Below, one piece after another: positions 62,472 through 64,000 of a stretch of 64,000 nucleotides of DNA. The DNA is taken from assembly GCA_025144245.1 (NCBI GenBank), contig JALXXC010000002.1:62001-126000 (forward strand), in the 5' to 3' direction. Both the position numbers and the translations under genes were made by a program. Positions within the stretch are counted from its first letter, which is position 1. Each line of letters starts with the position of its first letter. Under the pieces are notes generated by a model. The model saw only the letters and a program-made list of their open reading frames with translations, was not told the DNA's origin and made no database searches. The DNA is from Corynebacterium sp. p3-SID1145. GTDB lineage: Bacteria; Actinomycetota; Actinomycetes; Mycobacteriales; Mycobacteriaceae.

Positions 62472-63452
62472 TCAGGTGCGGATACGAATCAACTCGTCCA
62501 GGGCAACGCCCACCGACGCAAGGGTCTCCTTCCCCACCCTCAGCACCGTCCACCCCAAAACGGCCGCCTGCATGTTGATCCGCGAATCCCGATCCCGGCG
62601 GCTCCGGCGCAAATGATCCTCGCCGTCATACATGATCCCGATCTTGAGGCCGGACAAGGCGAGGTCGAATACCGTAATGATCTTCCCACCGCGTTCAAGC
62701 ACCACCTGTTCTTCCAGATCGAGACCGTGAGTCCGACACACTGAGGAACATAAAAGGCGCATTTCGGTTTCTTTCGGTGAATCGGCACCATCACTCGAAA
62801 GCTTCAGCACCTGCCTCAACCACCTTTTCGCCAGTCGTTGCTTACCGCAGGACTCAATCTCACTGGGATCCAAGTTGAGTCGCCGACGACACGCATCCAC
62901 CAGCTGCACAGCGCGAACAGTTCGCGCATCCAAACCCGGAACGGGATGAATCTGCCATGCGTCGAAACCTCGCCGGACATGCTTCAATGCCTGGATCAAA
63001 GCATCGTAAGGAGGGGAAATCCGGATTGGCTGCCCGTGATAGCGGACGATCCAGACGCTCCGCTTCGGGTCTCTGAAAACCGACGGAGCGTAGACCGAAC
63101 CCAGCTCAGTCTTGGCCACGGGCCCGTAGAGAGCGACGTCGCAGGCATCAACGAAATATCTAAGGCCGTACACCGCCAACGCGGACATTCCGCCTACCGA
63201 GTGGTCGGGCCGTTCGAGGGCCATCGCTACTGCGCGGGCTGCTGCCGGAACCCTGTAGACGATCTTCCGGGGATGAAAAAGGGAGTTCTTTCCCGCGAGT
63301 TCCAGCGGTCGAAGCACCGGATGAGTTGTGAAGAAGCGGCGCGAAACACGCGTTCCGACGCCTTCGTCTCGCAACACCGTGTGCACTAGACCGCTGACAT
63401 CCATGTTGTTGCGCAGCGTGACCGTCCTGTCCGGAGCTTTTCTCGGCTTCAT
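62472..63452 (-). CDS. DUF559/Vsr-like nuclease-domain protein, second member
   Basis: A 326-aa protein related in layout to the one at 44674-45612: an N-terminal AbiEi/winged-helix-like region (MSALAVYGLRYFVDACDVALYG, SPPYDALIQALKHV) and a C-terminal DUF559 core (SPKETEMRLLCSSVCRTHGL, LKIGIMYDGEDHLRRSR, then INMQAAVLGWTVLRVGKE). The acidic pair of the EIDGE-type motif reads MYDGED. It lies between wzt and glfT1, an otherwise conserved neighbourhood, which suggests insertion. No hairpin repeats flank this copy. Confidence 0.75.
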   Translation of the reverse strand: MKPRKAPDRTVTLRNNMDVSGLVHTVLRDEGVGTRVSRRFFTTHPVLRPLELAGKNSLFHPRKIVYRVPAAARAVAMALERPDHSVGGMSALAVYGLRYFVDACDVALYGPVAKTELGSVYAPSVFRDPKRSVWIVRYHGQPIRISPPYDALIQALKHVRRGFDAWQIHPVPGLDARTVRAVQLVDACRRRLNLDPSEIESCGKQRLAKRWLRQVLKLSSDGADSPKETEMRLLCSSVCRTHGLDLEEQVVLERGGKIITVFDLALSGLKIGIMYDGEDHLRRSRRDRDSRINMQAAVLGWTVLRVGKETLASVGVALDELIRIRT

Positions 63453-63542
63453 GCCTAGTTAGACTGCGCAGCCCGACCTGCGGTTCCGTGCCCTCGGCGC
63501 GGGTAGGCGGTAGATGAGGGGGCGCGTGGCAGAATGGTGCGC

Positions 63543-64000
63543 ATGAATTCCCCCGCTTTCGTTCCCCGTGGCAGTTCCAGTTCTGATGCCGCCGTAACGC
63601 TGAATCCGCAGGGCACGACGACGGCGGCGGTGATCGTGACGCATAAGCGGGTGGAGCTGCTCCAGCACTCGTTGAAGCAGGTTGTTTCGCAGTCGCACCC
63701 GGTGGATTGGGTGATCGTGGTGGATAACGGCTGCGAATCTGAAGTACAGGACCTGGTCACCGAACTAGCAGGCGAAAAAGCCGTCTACCTCCCTTCCCGG
63801 ACGAATCTCGGCGGCGCGGGCGGTTTCGCCTACGGGTTCCTGCATGCGCTCGCGTTGGGCGCGGACGCGATCTGGTGCGCGGATGACGACGGCCGCCCCG
63901 CGGACAAGAACGTTCTGGAAACGCTCTACACAGTCGCGCAACGGGAAGGCCTCGCGGAGGTCTCCCCGGTGGTGTGCAATATCGACGACCCGAACCGGCT
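63543..64000 (+). CDS. glfT1: Galactofuranosyltransferase GlfT1 (3' end outside window)
   Basis: The first 152 codons of a GT2-fold glycosyltransferase. VIVTHKRVELLQHSLKQVVSQ and NLGGAGGFAYGFLHALALG are typical, and the metal-binding Asp cluster is IWCADDDGRP. GlfT1 adds the first galactofuranoses to the arabinogalactan linker; the adjacent wzm-wzt pair supports this. CAGAAT lies exactly 7 nt before the ATG, so it is probably leaderless. It runs off the right edge. Confidence 0.9.
   Translation, partial: MNSPAFVPRGSSSSDAAVTLNPQGTTTAAVIVTHKRVELLQHSLKQVVSQSHPVDWVIVVDNGCESEVQDLVTELAGEKAVYLPSRTNLGGAGGFAYGFLHALALGADAIWCADDDGRPADKNVLETLYTVAQREGLAEVSPVVCNIDDPNR

Overview
The window is high-GC actinobacterial chromosome, almost certainly a Corynebacterium. 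Five things point there: a WhcA/WhiB4-type regulator beside a class A PBP; katA-sigC-asd-lysC-leuA in the order I recall for C. glutamicum; MurT/GatD lipid II amidation; Wzm/Wzt/GlfT1 galactan genes; and a pair of very small PorH/PorA-like peptides. The species cannot be named from sequence alone. All gene calls rest on reading motifs; no database search was run.

Layout. 0-1.1 kb: end of an HNH/13E12-type endonuclease, then a gene-poor stretch. 1.6-7.6 kb: MBL hydrolase, RidA, DUF4177, WhcA, a PonA-type PBP with a PASTA domain, YqeY and a metallophosphoesterase. 7.7-11.6 kb: tRNA-Pro, a very large secreted alkaline phosphatase with two complete catalytic domains, and a small Cys-rich protein. 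11.7-19.4 kb: a coiled YhgE-like membrane protein divergent from a complete mrpA(B)CDEFG Na+/H+ antiporter operon. 19.8-27.5 kb: katA/sigC, lysC-asd, a DMT transporter and leuA with a Leu-rich leader peptide and attenuator. 27.6-35.5 kb: a Pro/Ala-rich membrane protein, a DnaQ-like/BRCT protein, murT-gatD, recR-ybaB and dnaX. 35.6-39.8 kb: an RHH protein, an FtsX/LolD-type ABC exporter divergent from a soluble histidine kinase and LuxR-type regulator, and the PorH/PorA-like peptides. 40.2-47.1 kb: a SUFU-like protein, aspartate aminotransferase, SRP RNA, tRNA-Ser, and a queuosine group (gluQ, YhhQ-type transporter, tgt) interrupted by a nuclease-like gene bracketed by hairpin repeats. 47.1-52.2 kb: MMPL transporter, tRNA-Ser, CsbD, tadA with its partner, and tyrA. 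52.3-56.2 kb: a segment between two identical tRNA-Arg genes carrying mgtE and a small-protein/ABC cassette. 56.3-64 kb: pat, small conserved genes, an SGNH hydrolase without a normal start, tRNA-Ser, a PLP-fold protein lacking its lysine, wzm-wzt, a second nuclease-like gene and the start of glfT1.

Themes. Much of the window is cell-envelope building: PBP, MurT/GatD, galactan export and GlfT1, and mycomembrane peptides. Many genes appear leaderless: a TANNNT -10 box lies exactly 7 nt before the start codon of at least thirteen of them. The strongest unexplained signals are an 11-mer (CGTCGATAAGC) present 18 times where about 0.1 would be expected; a family of fixed-length 62-bp hairpins, two of which bracket a nuclease-like gene; a TGT lacking its zinc cysteines; and the tandem alkaline phosphatase.
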